From the NCBI GenBank assembly GCA_021826765.1, contig JAKAYK010000004.1, positions 1-30,333 of the forward strand: a stretch of DNA of 30,333 nt, written 5' to 3'. The position numbers and the translations under genes are program-made. Numbering within the stretch: the first letter of the stretch is position 1; each line of letters starts with the position of its first letter. This document shows positions 6,805 to 15,389 of this stretch, piece by piece. The stretch is from Thermoplasmata archaeon. Its GTDB lineage: Archaea > Thermoplasmatota > Thermoplasmata > Thermoplasmatales > Thermoplasmataceae. The notes below the pieces were generated by a model. The model saw only the letters and a program-made list of their open reading frames with translations. It had not been told where the DNA came from and did not search any database.

Positions 6805-7703
6805 TTTTTCTTTCCCTTTGGCTTTTTTCCCGGTTCATAGGATTTTTTCCAGTCTGAAGAGAAATGTGCAGTCGCGAATCTTTTCAGGCCTCCTTTCCTG
6901 ATTATTATTCCCACTTCCCTGTTCTTCATCAGGCTGGTGGATGAAAAATTCTGCGAACCAATAAATACAGCTCTTCCGGTATTTATCATTTTTGCGTGCA
7001 TATAAAGTTCTTCAGCAGGAGCATATCTTATATTCACATTCCTTACCATGAGTTCCCTGACGTTCTGCTTGTCTGCAGGAGATACACTGGAAGGAAGGAT
7101 GATTCTTGCCTTTTTCCCCTTTGCTCCAAGGGCCTCAATAACTGCTTTATCGTCTCCAAGCTCCTCAGTTTCAATATCAAGCTTGCTGGCCCCCCTTATT
7201 ATTTCCAGCAATGTGTTCTGGGAATCTGGAGAAACAACAAGATATTTTCTTGCGTATATTCCTGCTCTTTTTCCATCCCAGTCAGACTCAAATATGCTCA
7301 TCAATGATCTGAAAATCTTCTTTTCATTCCCTTCCACGAAATATTCCCTGTTTTTAGAAAAAGCATCCTGTGTGAGGTTTGCAGTGCCGATCAAATATTC
7401 GCCCTCATTGAACATGTATTTTGCATGATCAAAAACTTCATCTCCATCAAACCTTGAGGGGGAAAAATTGACCTGCGCTCCAGTTTTTCGCAGGGAATCT
7501 ATGCTTTCACCCTGATTTCCTCCGTATGGATGCCCATCAACTATGATTCTCACCTGTACCTTCCTGCTGACTGCCTTTTCTATTTCTTTTATTACATCTT
7601 TCTGATCAAGAAGGTAATAGTTCATGTTAAGGTGACCCTTGCTCCTTCTGATGAATTCAAGAACAGGATCGATGCCGGAATCCGGCTCTGCGTATATTTT
7701 CAT
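6801..7703 (-). CDS. Phospholipase D-like (HKD) superfamily protein
   Basis: The protein has two PLD repeats, each with one HxK motif: HAKYMFNEGEYLIGTANL in the N-terminal half and HAKMINTGRAVFIGSQNF in the C-terminal half. This paired-HKD plan is shared by phospholipases, cardiolipin synthases and Nuc-type endonucleases. The Asp that normally follows HxK by five positions is Glu in the first motif and Gly in the second, so the usual HxKxxxxD pattern is not strictly kept. There is no signal peptide or membrane segment, which favours a cytoplasmic nuclease or phosphodiesterase over a lipid enzyme. The ATG at 7703 (MKIYAEPDSG, 300 residues) is preferred. The ATG at 7742 adds 13 Cys- and Lys-containing residues and crowds the divergent glycosylase gene. 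It converges with hutU with a 4-base overlap. Confidence 0.75.
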   Translation of the reverse strand: MKIYAEPDSGIDPVLEFIRRSKGHLNMNYYLLDQKDVIKEIEKAVSRKVQVRIIVDGHPYGGNQGESIDSLRKTGAQVNFSPSRFDGDEVFDHAKYMFNEGEYLIGTANLTQDAFSKNREYFVEGNEKKIFRSLMSIFESDWDGKRAGIYARKYLVVSPDSQNTLLEIIRGASKLDIETEELGDDKAVIEALGAKGKKARIILPSSVSPADKQNVRELMVRNVNIRYAPAEELYMHAKMINTGRAVFIGSQNFSSTSLMKNREVGIIIRKGGLKRFATAHFSSDWKKSYEPGKKPKGKKN

Positions 7704-7753
7704 TATTGTACAGATGCAAGACTTTTTGATAAAGATTCTCATTGTGAGATGAA

Positions 7754-8380
7754 ATGTCTGAAGACTGGGCGAGAAGGGTTGCAGAGTTGATGGATTCCGA
7801 TTTCAGGCTTGAAGTGCAAAAGAAGGCGGAGGAATTCAGATCATTCAGGAATGGTGATCCTGAAAGCATATTTTTCGAGCTCAGTTTCTGCATCCTCACA
7901 GCAAACACCTCCGCAGAGCTCGGTATAAGCATGCAGGATCAACTGGGCCCAAAGCCTTTCATTGGTATGAGCGAGGAGGAGCTGAGGAATGCCTTGAAAA
8001 ATGCCAGATACAGGTTCTACAACACCAGGAGCAGATACATAACCTCAAACAGATGGGTTGCCGTGGAGCTTCCCATGATTCTAAACCATCCGGATCCATG
8101 GGCAGCAAGGGAATTCCTTGTGGAGAATCTCACTGGAATAGGCTACAAAGAAGCTTCACACTTCCTGAGAAATTGCGGGGTGTTCTCCTTCGCCATACTG
8201 GATAAACATATAATCAGAATGGTCACATCTGGACTGAATGTAGAGAATAAACCACTGAACAGGAAAAGATATTATGAGCTGGAAAAGATAATCACGAAAA
8301 AGGCGGAGGAATTTTCCATGGAGCCAGGGATACTTGATCTGTACATGTGGAAAATAGCAACTGGAAAACTGATAAAATAG
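7754..8380 (+). CDS. ogg: 8-oxoguanine DNA glycosylase/AP lyase, Ogg2 type
   Basis: This enzyme removes 8-oxoguanine and nicks the abasic site. It is a helix-hairpin-helix GPD protein of 208 residues, the normal short length for archaeal Ogg2 enzymes. The hairpin LTGIGYKEASHFLRN carries the catalytic Lys (about 132), and the catalytic Asp is in FAILDKHIIRMV (about 150). LSFCILTANTSAELG is the conserved N-terminal block. The ATG at 7754 is preceded by GAGATGA, an almost complete ribosome binding site. It is divergent from the PLD-like gene; repair and nuclease functions may be linked, but this is only inference from position. Confidence 0.93.
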   Translation: MSEDWARRVAELMDSDFRLEVQKKAEEFRSFRNGDPESIFFELSFCILTANTSAELGISMQDQLGPKPFIGMSEEELRNALKNARYRFYNTRSRYITSNRWVAVELPMILNHPDPWAAREFLVENLTGIGYKEASHFLRNCGVFSFAILDKHIIRMVTSGLNVENKPLNRKRYYELEKIITKKAEEFSMEPGILDLYMWKIATGKLIK

Positions 8381-8464
8381 GAAGAACTAATTGAGGCTAT
8401 GAACGGGGTTTGACGTATTTTCGGGGAAAATGCTTTGATTGATTTCACTTTTTTCTCAGTTATG

Positions 8465-8505
8465 TTTATAAATTATTAATTCGAAGATGGTGAATCTCCG
8501 AATTA
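8465..8505. promoter_or_regulatory. TATA-like box followed by an imperfect palindrome in a convergent intergenic region
   Basis: TTTATAAA (8465-8472, itself palindromic) is followed by a hairpin or palindrome. TAATTCG (8477-8483) pairs with CGAATTA (8499-8505), and AGAT (8485-8488) pairs with ATCT (8494-8497) around the loop GGTGA; only one A-C mismatch interrupts the eleven pairs. It lies between the converging glycosylase gene and the zinc-ribbon membrane protein gene, where a promoter is not expected. It could be an operator, a terminator hairpin or the start of a small RNA. Confidence 0.4.
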
Positions 8506-8534
8506 GGTTCATACCGCCCAGCGGAATTTTGGGA

Positions 8535-9299
8535 TCATACAGAAGAGAGGGGTCCTTCCTCTGCAGGAGCAATGCTTTTTAATATTGTTGATGAGGCAAT
8601 AAGAAAGAGTATGGAACCAATTACCGATAAAAATGGAATGATGGTCAGGATCACGCCAATATGTATAAGATCTGAATTATATTCAGATCCAACTCTCCAT
8701 TGACCGATCAACACTCCTATTTCACATATGAATCCAATTATGCCGACAATTGCAATCACTCCCAGAATGGTAATCATAGTACCAAATCCAGGTGGAAGAC
8801 CTGACGTTGGTGTAAATGTACTTATGCTAACCATAATAGATATTAGTGCTAAATAAAGAAATCCCAATAAAACTCCAACAACTATAAGAATCAATGCTGA
8901 TGTGTGTGGGAAGGAGAAACCTCCATTGCCTTTCTCCATTAATTCTTTAAAAGATTTGCTGTAGAAGTACATTCCTATTGCAGCAATAATGGCGGCAATA
9001 AGCACAATAGTTGCTATTTCATACAAAAAACCTGTTGGGATTAGATTATTGGCTGTTGTCGGGACTAAACCTCCACCAAAAAAGGAAGATAATAGTATGG
9101 GAACTGCACCAAGCTGGGCCAGAATCATTATAGCAGAGGCAATTCTGAAATTCTTCATAGCCTCACGATCCACATTACCCCATGATGACCCTTTTGTTAA
9201 GGAAAACTGTTTTGCGCCACAGCTCGGACAGAAATCTCCCTGTGGAATTTCATTTCCACATCTATGGCAGTATCTCTTTGTACCAGTAGAATTATCCAT
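8535..9299 (-). CDS. Zinc-ribbon membrane protein (DUF973-like), function unknown
   Basis: The 254-residue protein has an N-terminal zinc ribbon (CHRC at 11-14 and CPSC at 24-27). About five hydrophobic segments follow, at roughly 50-73, 90-112, 130-160, 170-200 and 212-240. This build resembles the archaeal DUF973 membrane family, many of which carry a cytoplasmic zinc ribbon. I chose the ATG at 9299 (MDNSTGTKRY) over an in-frame TTG three codons upstream. An AT-rich box (ATATAATATA, near 9319-9329) lies 20-30 bases upstream, so the message is probably leaderless. No functional assignment is justified. Confidence 0.75.
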   Translation of the reverse strand: MDNSTGTKRYCHRCGNEIPQGDFCPSCGAKQFSLTKGSSWGNVDREAMKNFRIASAIMILAQLGAVPILLSSFFGGGLVPTTANNLIPTGFLYEIATIVLIAAIIAAIGMYFYSKSFKELMEKGNGGFSFPHTSALILIVVGVLLGFLYLALISIMVSISTFTPTSGLPPGFGTMITILGVIAIVGIIGFICEIGVLIGQWRVGSEYNSDLIHIGVILTIIPFLSVIGSILFLIASSTILKSIAPAEEGPLSSV

Positions 9300-9349
9300 A
9301 CATTGCAAATAGAATTATATATATTATATTTTTCATTTGTGCTGTTAGG

Positions 9350-10327
9350 TTACGAATTCAAAGAATAAAGTTTCTTTCTCAGATCGGTCATATCCCTTGT
9401 TTCCCTTATTAAACCCTGCCTGATGAGAGATGCGAGAGAATTTTGTGTTGTCCTCCTGTTGAGTCCTGTCAGATTCATTATCCTCTCCTGATCTATTGCT
9501 CCATGTGTACTGATTATGAAGAATACAAACCTTGGAGAAGGGCCCCCATTGATGTCTGGTTGCCTCGGATGAACCCCAAAGGTGTCTCCCCTGATGCTCT
9601 GCCTCTGGGATTCCAGAGCGGCGACGCTTCCCAGGGCCACGTTCCCAAGATTCACTTCCTTTCCAAGCCTTATTATAAGTTCCGTCTGCTGAACTTCCTG
9701 CGGGGCCTCAAACATTATCTTCTTAATTCCAAATTCGGAAATAATAGCATCCACCCAATCCCACTTTATTTTTCCAGATTCATCATAGATGGCCACACCC
9801 TTGCCTGATTCCCTTCCTTCCACTATAACGATGTCAGGGTCCAGATCCAAAGCTGCCCCTATTTTCTCCAGTGTTGCATTCAGGGTAAGTTGATTCCTCA
9901 GGTCTTTTTTTCCCACTTCTATGTGCAGCCTCATTCCCAGAGATCTCGCAAGTTCTGCCATTTCTTTCTTCTCATTGCCGGGAATCTCTATGATTCCCTC
10001 ACTGATCTCAAATGTCCTGAATCCGTGTGCGTGAAGGGACCGGATACACCTTTCCTGTTTCTGTTTTGTAACGCAATATTCCAGCAGTGTTCCGCCATTG
10101 GAAACACTCACTCCAAGTTCATCCCATGCCCTGACCCACCTGTCAAGAAATTCTGTGTCCAGCAGGAATGGAATTCCCCATCCTATCTTTGCAACATCTA
10201 TGTACTGGGAAATGGATTCTGCAAAGGAGGATGGATTGCCAGAAATCCTGTCCAACACCATTGTCTGGCCCTCTTTATGTGGCTTTGGCCTTGATGCATT
10301 TATAACCTCACTGAGGAAAAGACCCAT
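9350..10327 (-). CDS. Phosphosulfolactate synthase (ComA) domain fused to a C-terminal winged helix
   Basis: Residues 1-252 follow archaeal ComA closely: IGWG (48-51), NGGTLLEY (77-84), EVGKK (137-141, with the lysine found in ComA), VEGRESGKG (169-177), FEAPQEVQQ (206-214) and RGDTFG (246-251). ComA joins sulfite to phosphoenolpyruvate to make phosphosulfolactate, the first step of one coenzyme M route. Residues about 264-325 form an extra domain reading as a winged helix (RFVFFIISTHGAIDQERIMN..., then a recognition-helix-like NRRTTQNSLASLIRQGLI and a RETRD wing). ComA proteins normally end near 250 residues. The gene faces the APS reductase-ATP sulfurylase operon across a shared region with a perfect palindrome. 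I infer a sulfite- or PEP-responsive regulator, perhaps still an enzyme. The domain calls are firm; the role is not proven. Confidence 0.85.
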   Translation of the reverse strand: MGLFLSEVINASRPKPHKEGQTMVLDRISGNPSSFAESISQYIDVAKIGWGIPFLLDTEFLDRWVRAWDELGVSVSNGGTLLEYCVTKQKQERCIRSLHAHGFRTFEISEGIIEIPGNEKKEMAELARSLGMRLHIEVGKKDLRNQLTLNATLEKIGAALDLDPDIVIVEGRESGKGVAIYDESGKIKWDWVDAIISEFGIKKIMFEAPQEVQQTELIIRLGKEVNLGNVALGSVAALESQRQSIRGDTFGVHPRQPDINGGPSPRFVFFIISTHGAIDQERIMNLTGLNRRTTQNSLASLIRQGLIRETRDMTDLRKKLYSLNS

Positions 10328-10379
10328 GACAGAGCATGTTTATTTTCTATATGAATTTATATCAATATAAAATTTCAAA

Positions 10380-10402
10380 AAATATGAAACTGTTTCATAT
10401 TT
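10380..10402. promoter_or_regulatory. Perfect 10+10 palindrome, candidate operator of the sulfate-assimilation divergon
   Basis: AAATATGAAA (10380-10389) and TTTCATATTT (10393-10402) are exact reverse complements separated by CTG. The site lies between divergent genes. On the plus side, an ATTTAAGTATA box (about 10411-10421) starts nine bases later and serves cysH. On the minus side, ATTTTATATT (about 10355-10364) lies 20 bases away and serves the ComA-winged helix gene. Symmetry and position suit a dimeric winged-helix regulator controlling both promoters. Confidence 0.65.
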
Positions 10403-10457
10403 CTATCATAATTTAAGTATATGAATTGCATTAAATATTCACACAGAATTGGGATGT

Positions 10458-11213
10458 GTGGCAAACAAGGATATTTTCGCAGCAGGAAGTGAAGAATCTT
10501 CATCCCTGGAGACACTTGCATGGACCATGAACAGGTTCGGAAAGGATGCTGTTTTTTCATGCAGCTTTGGTGCAGAGGATATGGTCATACTTCACCTTCT
10601 TTCCACTCTCAAGGAAAAGGATTCCAAAATTCCGGATATCATTACACTCGACACAGGTAGACTTAATGAAGAGACATATCAATTGATTGATCAGGTGATT
10701 CAAAAATATGGATTCAGCATTAAGTTTCTGCACCCCGATGCGGATGGACTGAATGAAATTATGAAGGATTACGGGCCAAATCTTTTCTACAGATCTGTGG
10801 AACTGAGAAAAAAGTGCTGTGAAATAAGAAAAGTTATACCCCTGAACATCGAACTGAGCAAAAGAAAGGCATGGATCACGGGCCTGAGAAAGGAACAATC
10901 AGTAGATAGATCAGATATTCAAAAAATAATGGATGATCCTGACCGGGACTGGATGATCAAGATAAGCCCTCTTGCTGACTGGACAGAGGAGCAGGTATGG
11001 GCTTACATTAGACAGAACAGTATTCCATACAATTCCCTGCATGACAGAGGTTTTCCCAGCATTGGATGTGCCCCATGTACACGGGCTATTGTGCCTGGAG
11101 AGGATTCCAGGGCAGGAAGGTGGTGGTGGGAGACCGGAAAAAAAGAGTGCGGAATTCACAGAATTAGTCCTGTAGTCCATCACATCAACGAGCAGGATGT
11201 GAAATCCATATGA
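10458..11213 (+). CDS. cysH: Adenylylsulfate (APS) reductase, CysH family with [4Fe-4S] cluster motif
   Basis: The enzyme reduces APS (or PAPS) to sulfite using thioredoxin-like donors. In the 251-residue protein, FSCSFGAEDMVILHLL is the PP-loop region, followed by TLDTGRLNEETYQ. Cluster ligands are KKCCEIRK (Cys 120-121) and GCAPCTR (Cys 204 and 207), the CC...CxxC pattern that marks APS-type rather than PAPS-type enzymes. The catalytic cysteine is in KKECGIH (231). No ATG fits the start: I prefer GTG at 10458 (MANKDIF), with TTG at 10449 as an alternative. Its stop overlaps the ATP sulfurylase start as ATGA, so the two are translationally coupled. The upstream palindrome suggests control by the divergent ComA-winged helix protein. 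Confidence 0.95.
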   Translation: MANKDIFAAGSEESSSLETLAWTMNRFGKDAVFSCSFGAEDMVILHLLSTLKEKDSKIPDIITLDTGRLNEETYQLIDQVIQKYGFSIKFLHPDADGLNEIMKDYGPNLFYRSVELRKKCCEIRKVIPLNIELSKRKAWITGLRKEQSVDRSDIQKIMDDPDRDWMIKISPLADWTEEQVWAYIRQNSIPYNSLHDRGFPSIGCAPCTRAIVPGEDSRAGRWWWETGKKECGIHRISPVVHHINEQDVKSI

Positions 11214-12349
11214 TTCCCAATCCTCATGGTGGAAGTTTAATTTCAATACCTGAAGAAAATATCTCCATTAGTTCTGAATTTTCAGGTTTCCAGCATGTTG
11301 ATGTCCCCGGCAGCATCAGGACAGTTGCAAGACTTGTTTCAACCGGAGTCTACAGCCCTCTGAAAGGTTTCAATACCAGCAATGAAATCGAGACAATACT
11401 GAAGGAGCAGAGGCTGCCAAATGGCACCATATGGCCAATTCCCATCATGCTTCCCATTGGTCAGGAAAACTACAGACAGCTTATGGATGGTGATGAAATT
11501 ATTCTAAAGGATGCTTCAGGGCCCATAGCCATACTTAAGATCAATCAAAAGTTCACTATTGATCCTGTATATACCGGAAGGAAAATATTCCAGACAGAGG
11601 ATACTTCTCATCCTGGATTTGCAAAGTTTCTCAGAAACGGGAATCTTTACCTTTCCGGAGAATTTGTAAAGGTTTTTCCATATAATCTGCCATTTGCTCA
11701 CAGAGTTTTATGCCCTGCTGAAACGAGAGAACATTTCAAAAAAGCAGGGTGGAAAACCGTAACGGCATTCCAGACAAGAAATGTGCCCCACAGGGGCCAT
11801 GAATTCATGCATATGAAAGCTCTTGATGCCACAGACGGTTTATTCATAAATCCCGTGATTGGAAAGAAGAAGAGTGGAGATTTCAATGATGATGTCATAG
11901 TGAAATCGTATGATGCACTGGTGAACTCCCATTACCCAAAAGAGAGGGTACTGGTGGCCCCTCTGAATTATGAAATGCAGTATGCGGGGCCCAGAGAGGC
12001 CCTACTTCATGCCATAATGAGGAAAAATTTTGGCGCGTCCCATTTCATTATAGGAAGGGATCATGCAGGTGTTGGGAATTACTATGGTGAGTTCGATGCA
12101 CAGAAAAACTGTGAAGCGTTTCCAGATCTTGGCATAGAACTGATGAAATTCAATGCTGCCAGTTACTGCAGAGGTTGTGAGACATTTTCATTTTCAGAAA
12201 AGTGCGGGCATGATCAGGGTAATAAGATCGGATTCAGTGGAACAGATGTGAGAAGAATGATCTTCAGTGGGGCCATGGAAAACCAGTTCCTGATTCGACA
12301 GGAAGTCCTGGATGCTGTAACTTCTTTTCCTGAACCTTTTCAATCTTGA
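11210..12349 (+). CDS. sat: ATP sulfurylase (sulfate adenylyltransferase)
   Basis: It activates sulfate with ATP to APS, the substrate of the upstream reductase. The 379-residue protein has the nucleotide-binding QTRNVPHRGHE (188-198), the GRDHAGVG loop (282-289) and FSGTDVRRM near the C-terminus. CRGC (320-323) plus Cys332 and His334 resemble the zinc site of the Thermus enzyme. There is no APS kinase or PAPS domain, consistent with direct use of APS. The ATG at 11210 overlaps the cysH stop codon by four bases. No sulfite reductase follows in the window, so the fate of the sulfite is open; the divergent ComA domain is one possible consumer. Confidence 0.96.
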   Translation: MIPNPHGGSLISIPEENISISSEFSGFQHVDVPGSIRTVARLVSTGVYSPLKGFNTSNEIETILKEQRLPNGTIWPIPIMLPIGQENYRQLMDGDEIILKDASGPIAILKINQKFTIDPVYTGRKIFQTEDTSHPGFAKFLRNGNLYLSGEFVKVFPYNLPFAHRVLCPAETREHFKKAGWKTVTAFQTRNVPHRGHEFMHMKALDATDGLFINPVIGKKKSGDFNDDVIVKSYDALVNSHYPKERVLVAPLNYEMQYAGPREALLHAIMRKNFGASHFIIGRDHAGVGNYYGEFDAQKNCEAFPDLGIELMKFNAASYCRGCETFSFSEKCGHDQGNKIGFSGTDVRRMIFSGAMENQFLIRQEVLDAVTSFPEPFQS

Positions 12350-12419
12350 AAAGTGTTTAGCTCAATTTCACATTTTTAAAAGAAATGAAAGAGTTTTCTG
12401 GGAAAATTGGGAGTGAAGA

Positions 12420-15119
12420 TCACATTGACTCCTTAATATTATTTCTCATTACATACTGAAGTATGCCACCATTAAGATAATAGTTAACTTCCACAGGTGT
12501 GTCCAGCCTGATGCTCAGCATTTCCTCATGATCATTTCCGTCTTTTCCCCTGTATTTCAACCTGGCCTCTGTCTGGGGCTCAATTTTCTGCGGGAGATCA
12601 ATCTCCAGAGGAGAGTATGGATCGATCTGCATATCTGCAAAATCCCTTCCATTCATGAACTGAAGTGGAAGTATTCCCATTCCGATGAGGTTGCTCCTGT
12701 GTATCCTCTCATAACTTTTTGCAACAATAGCCCTGACTCCAAGGAGCTGGGGCCCCTTTGCTGCCCAGTCTCTTGAGGACCCTGTTCCATATTCCTTTCC
12801 TGCAAATACCACAGAGGGGAATCCTTTACCGATGTATTGCTCGGAAACGTCAAATATCCACTGTTCAGGCCCATTCTCTTCTGTCCTTGTGTAAGGGCCT
12901 TCCTTGCTGCAAAGAAGATTCTTTATCCTGTTGTTGCCAAATGTCCCTCTCATCATGACCTCATGATTTCCCCTTCTTGATCCAAAAGAATTGAAATCTT
13001 CAGGGTTGACTGAATTGTTGATGAGGTATTTTCCTGCAGGGGAGTTTTTGGATATGGAGCCTGCAGGTGATATGTGATCAGTAGTGACTGAATCTCCAAA
13101 AACTGCCAGTATCCTGGCATTCTGAATTGTGGGAACATAATCAGGAATCTTCTCAGTGAAATCGTTGAAGAATGGGGGATTTCTTATGTAAGTGCTCTTT
13201 TTGTCCCAGGAATACATCATTCCGCTGGGAGATTCCATCTTGTTCCACAGATCGCTGAAACTGTTTATCCTTGAGTAGTTGCCTACAAAAAGATCCCTGC
13301 TTATGTTTCCTGCAATTATTTCATCTATCTCCTTCTCTGAGGGCCAGATATCCTTAAGGAACACGGGGTTTCCCTTGGAATCCATTCCAAGCGGTTCCTT
13401 CTCCATATCGATCAGGATTGTGCCTGCGATTGCGAAGGCAACAACCAACGGTGGAGACATGAGGTAGTTTGCCTTGACATTTCTGTGTATTCTTGCTTCA
13501 AAGTTCCTGTTTCCTGATAGAACAGCAACACTGAAAAGGTTGTTTTCTGTTATGGCATTTTCAATGTTAGGATCAAGGGGTCCGCTGTTTCCTATGCATG
13601 TGGTGCATCCAAATCCTGTAACGTTGAAGCCAATCTGATCAAGATACTTCTGGAGATCACTGTTTTGGAGATACTCTGAAACAACCCTTGAGCCTGGTGC
13701 AAGGCTGGTTTTCACCTTCCTGTTGACTCTGAGACCCAATTCTACAGCTTTCTTCGCAAGAAGGCCTGCACCCATCATCACTCTGGGGTTTGAAGTGTTT
13801 GTACAGCTTGTAATGGCCGCAATTACAATGTCTCCGTCTTTTATGGTCTCCTCTTGTCCGTTAATCATTACAGGAACATTTCTGACTGAAACTGCAACCT
13901 GTGAATTCCTTCCTTCCTGGAACTTGAACCCACTTTCCTCGAGGAATGAAAGGAAACTGTCTCTGGACTTTTCAAGTGGCACCTTCTGTTGCGGGAGCTT
14001 GGGCCCTGCTATGGTACTCCTTACCTGGGAAAGATCGAAATCTAAGACCTCTGAATAGTCAATGCCCTTCTGGACTCCATATAACCCCTGAAGTGTGAAG
14101 TATTCCTTCACGAGCTGTACCTGTTCTTCGGGCCTGCCCGTCATCCTGAGATAGTTGATTGTCTCATCATCGACAGGGAAAAGTGCACAGGTCGCACCAT
14201 ATTCAGGGCACATGTTTGAAATTGTGGCCCTGTCGGGAAGGGATAACTTTGATACCCCGGAACCGTAAAATTCTACGAATTTTCCCACAACGTTGCTCTT
14301 CCTCAGTATCTCGGTAAGAGTGAGTACGATATCTGTAGCTGTGACTCCCTCTTTTGGCTCTCCATGGATGTTCACTCCCATGACCATTGGTGAGAGGATA
14401 GTTACAGGCTGGCCCAGCATTGCAGCCTCTGCCTCTATGCCTCCCACTCCCCAGCCCAGAACTCCGAGCCCGTTCACCATTGTTGTATGTGAATCTGTTC
14501 CCACGAGAGTGTCAAAATATGCCCACTCCTGCCCATTCACAGTGGAAGTCTGCACAACCTTTGCAAGATACTCAAGATTCACCTGATGGATGATTCCAGT
14601 GGATGGTGGTATTATTTTCAGGTTTTTCATCGCACCCTGAGCCCATTTCAGGAATCTGTACCTCTCTGCATTCCTTTCAAACTCCAGTTCCGAGTTCTGT
14701 TTCAGGGCATCCTCGGTTCCGTAATAATCGACCTGCACAGAATGATCTATCACAAGATCAACAGGCACTCTGGGTTCTATTTCCTCGGGATTTTTTTTCA
14801 TCTTCCTGAAGGTATCCCTCATGGATGCAAGATCTACAACTGCAGGAACACCAGTGAAATCCTGCATTGCCACTCGGGCAACTGTCAATGGTATTTCATA
14901 TTCTCCTGTATCTTTGGCATCCCATGAAAGTGTGTTCTTCAGATCCTCTTCTCTCACAGCACCTTCCCCGACATTTCTAGCAACTGACTCTATGGATATC
15001 CTTATGGAAACAGGAAGCTTTCCAAAATCTTTCCTTCTTTCCGCAAGTTTCTTGAATGATACGTACCTGTAGGTTTTCTGCCCTACAGTCAATACATCTG
15101 TGAAGTCTGATGATTTCAT
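12420..15119 (-). CDS. acnA: Aconitate hydratase (AcnA/IRP type)
   Basis: This citric acid cycle enzyme interconverts citrate and isocitrate through a [4Fe-4S] cluster. The 899-residue protein has the cluster ligands in SCTNTSNP (Cys 439) and GCTTCIGNSG (Cys 505 and 508). LVGTDSHTTMVNGLGVLGWGVGG (206-228) is the conserved substrate-site block, and the swivelling C-terminal domain has GKEYGTGSSRDWAAKGP and ERIHRSNLIGMGILPL. The length and order match the AcnA/IRP1 class rather than AcnB. The ATG at 15119 lies about 20 bases after TTATAAATAA, so the message is nearly leaderless. It stands alone on the minus strand, convergent with sat. Confidence 0.97.
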   Translation of the reverse strand: MKSSDFTDVLTVGQKTYRYVSFKKLAERRKDFGKLPVSIRISIESVARNVGEGAVREEDLKNTLSWDAKDTGEYEIPLTVARVAMQDFTGVPAVVDLASMRDTFRKMKKNPEEIEPRVPVDLVIDHSVQVDYYGTEDALKQNSELEFERNAERYRFLKWAQGAMKNLKIIPPSTGIIHQVNLEYLAKVVQTSTVNGQEWAYFDTLVGTDSHTTMVNGLGVLGWGVGGIEAEAAMLGQPVTILSPMVMGVNIHGEPKEGVTATDIVLTLTEILRKSNVVGKFVEFYGSGVSKLSLPDRATISNMCPEYGATCALFPVDDETINYLRMTGRPEEQVQLVKEYFTLQGLYGVQKGIDYSEVLDFDLSQVRSTIAGPKLPQQKVPLEKSRDSFLSFLEESGFKFQEGRNSQVAVSVRNVPVMINGQEETIKDGDIVIAAITSCTNTSNPRVMMGAGLLAKKAVELGLRVNRKVKTSLAPGSRVVSEYLQNSDLQKYLDQIGFNVTGFGCTTCIGNSGPLDPNIENAITENNLFSVAVLSGNRNFEARIHRNVKANYLMSPPLVVAFAIAGTILIDMEKEPLGMDSKGNPVFLKDIWPSEKEIDEIIAGNISRDLFVGNYSRINSFSDLWNKMESPSGMMYSWDKKSTYIRNPPFFNDFTEKIPDYVPTIQNARILAVFGDSVTTDHISPAGSISKNSPAGKYLINNSVNPEDFNSFGSRRGNHEVMMRGTFGNNRIKNLLCSKEGPYTRTEENGPEQWIFDVSEQYIGKGFPSVVFAGKEYGTGSSRDWAAKGPQLLGVRAIVAKSYERIHRSNLIGMGILPLQFMNGRDFADMQIDPYSPLEIDLPQKIEPQTEARLKYRGKDGNDHEEMLSIRLDTPVEVNYYLNGGILQYVMRNNIKESM

Positions 15120-15294
15120 ATGGGTTCATTACATTTTTATTTATAAGTTTTGAAAGCAGACAAAATCTCTATAAATAAAGTGCCTTTTGAGAATTTTATA
15201 TTTTATGAAATAATGAAAGAGGAGGGGCCATTTCAGAAACAGCTGAGAAAATGTAATCCATAAAAATTCGGGAGAGGATGCTCATTAATAGAAA

Positions 15295-15314
15295 AGAAAC
15301 TATTTCATATTGTT
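15295..15314. promoter_or_regulatory. Second near-copy of the sulfate-operon palindrome core
   Basis: GAAACTATTTCATATT (15296-15311) differs at one base from GAAACTGTTTCATATT in the palindrome at 10380-10402. It has the same GAAA-N3-TTTC core and spacing, but the left outer arm is not conserved. It lies between acnA (minus) and the membrane-protein gene at 15390, about 55 bases upstream of that gene's TATA-like box. It may be a second binding site of the same regulator. Confidence 0.4.
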
Positions 15315-15389
15315 TTGTTGACATTTCTTTTCTATTTCAGTTCCATTCATCAAGAATATGCTTTATATTGATTCAACAGATTTCCTCTC

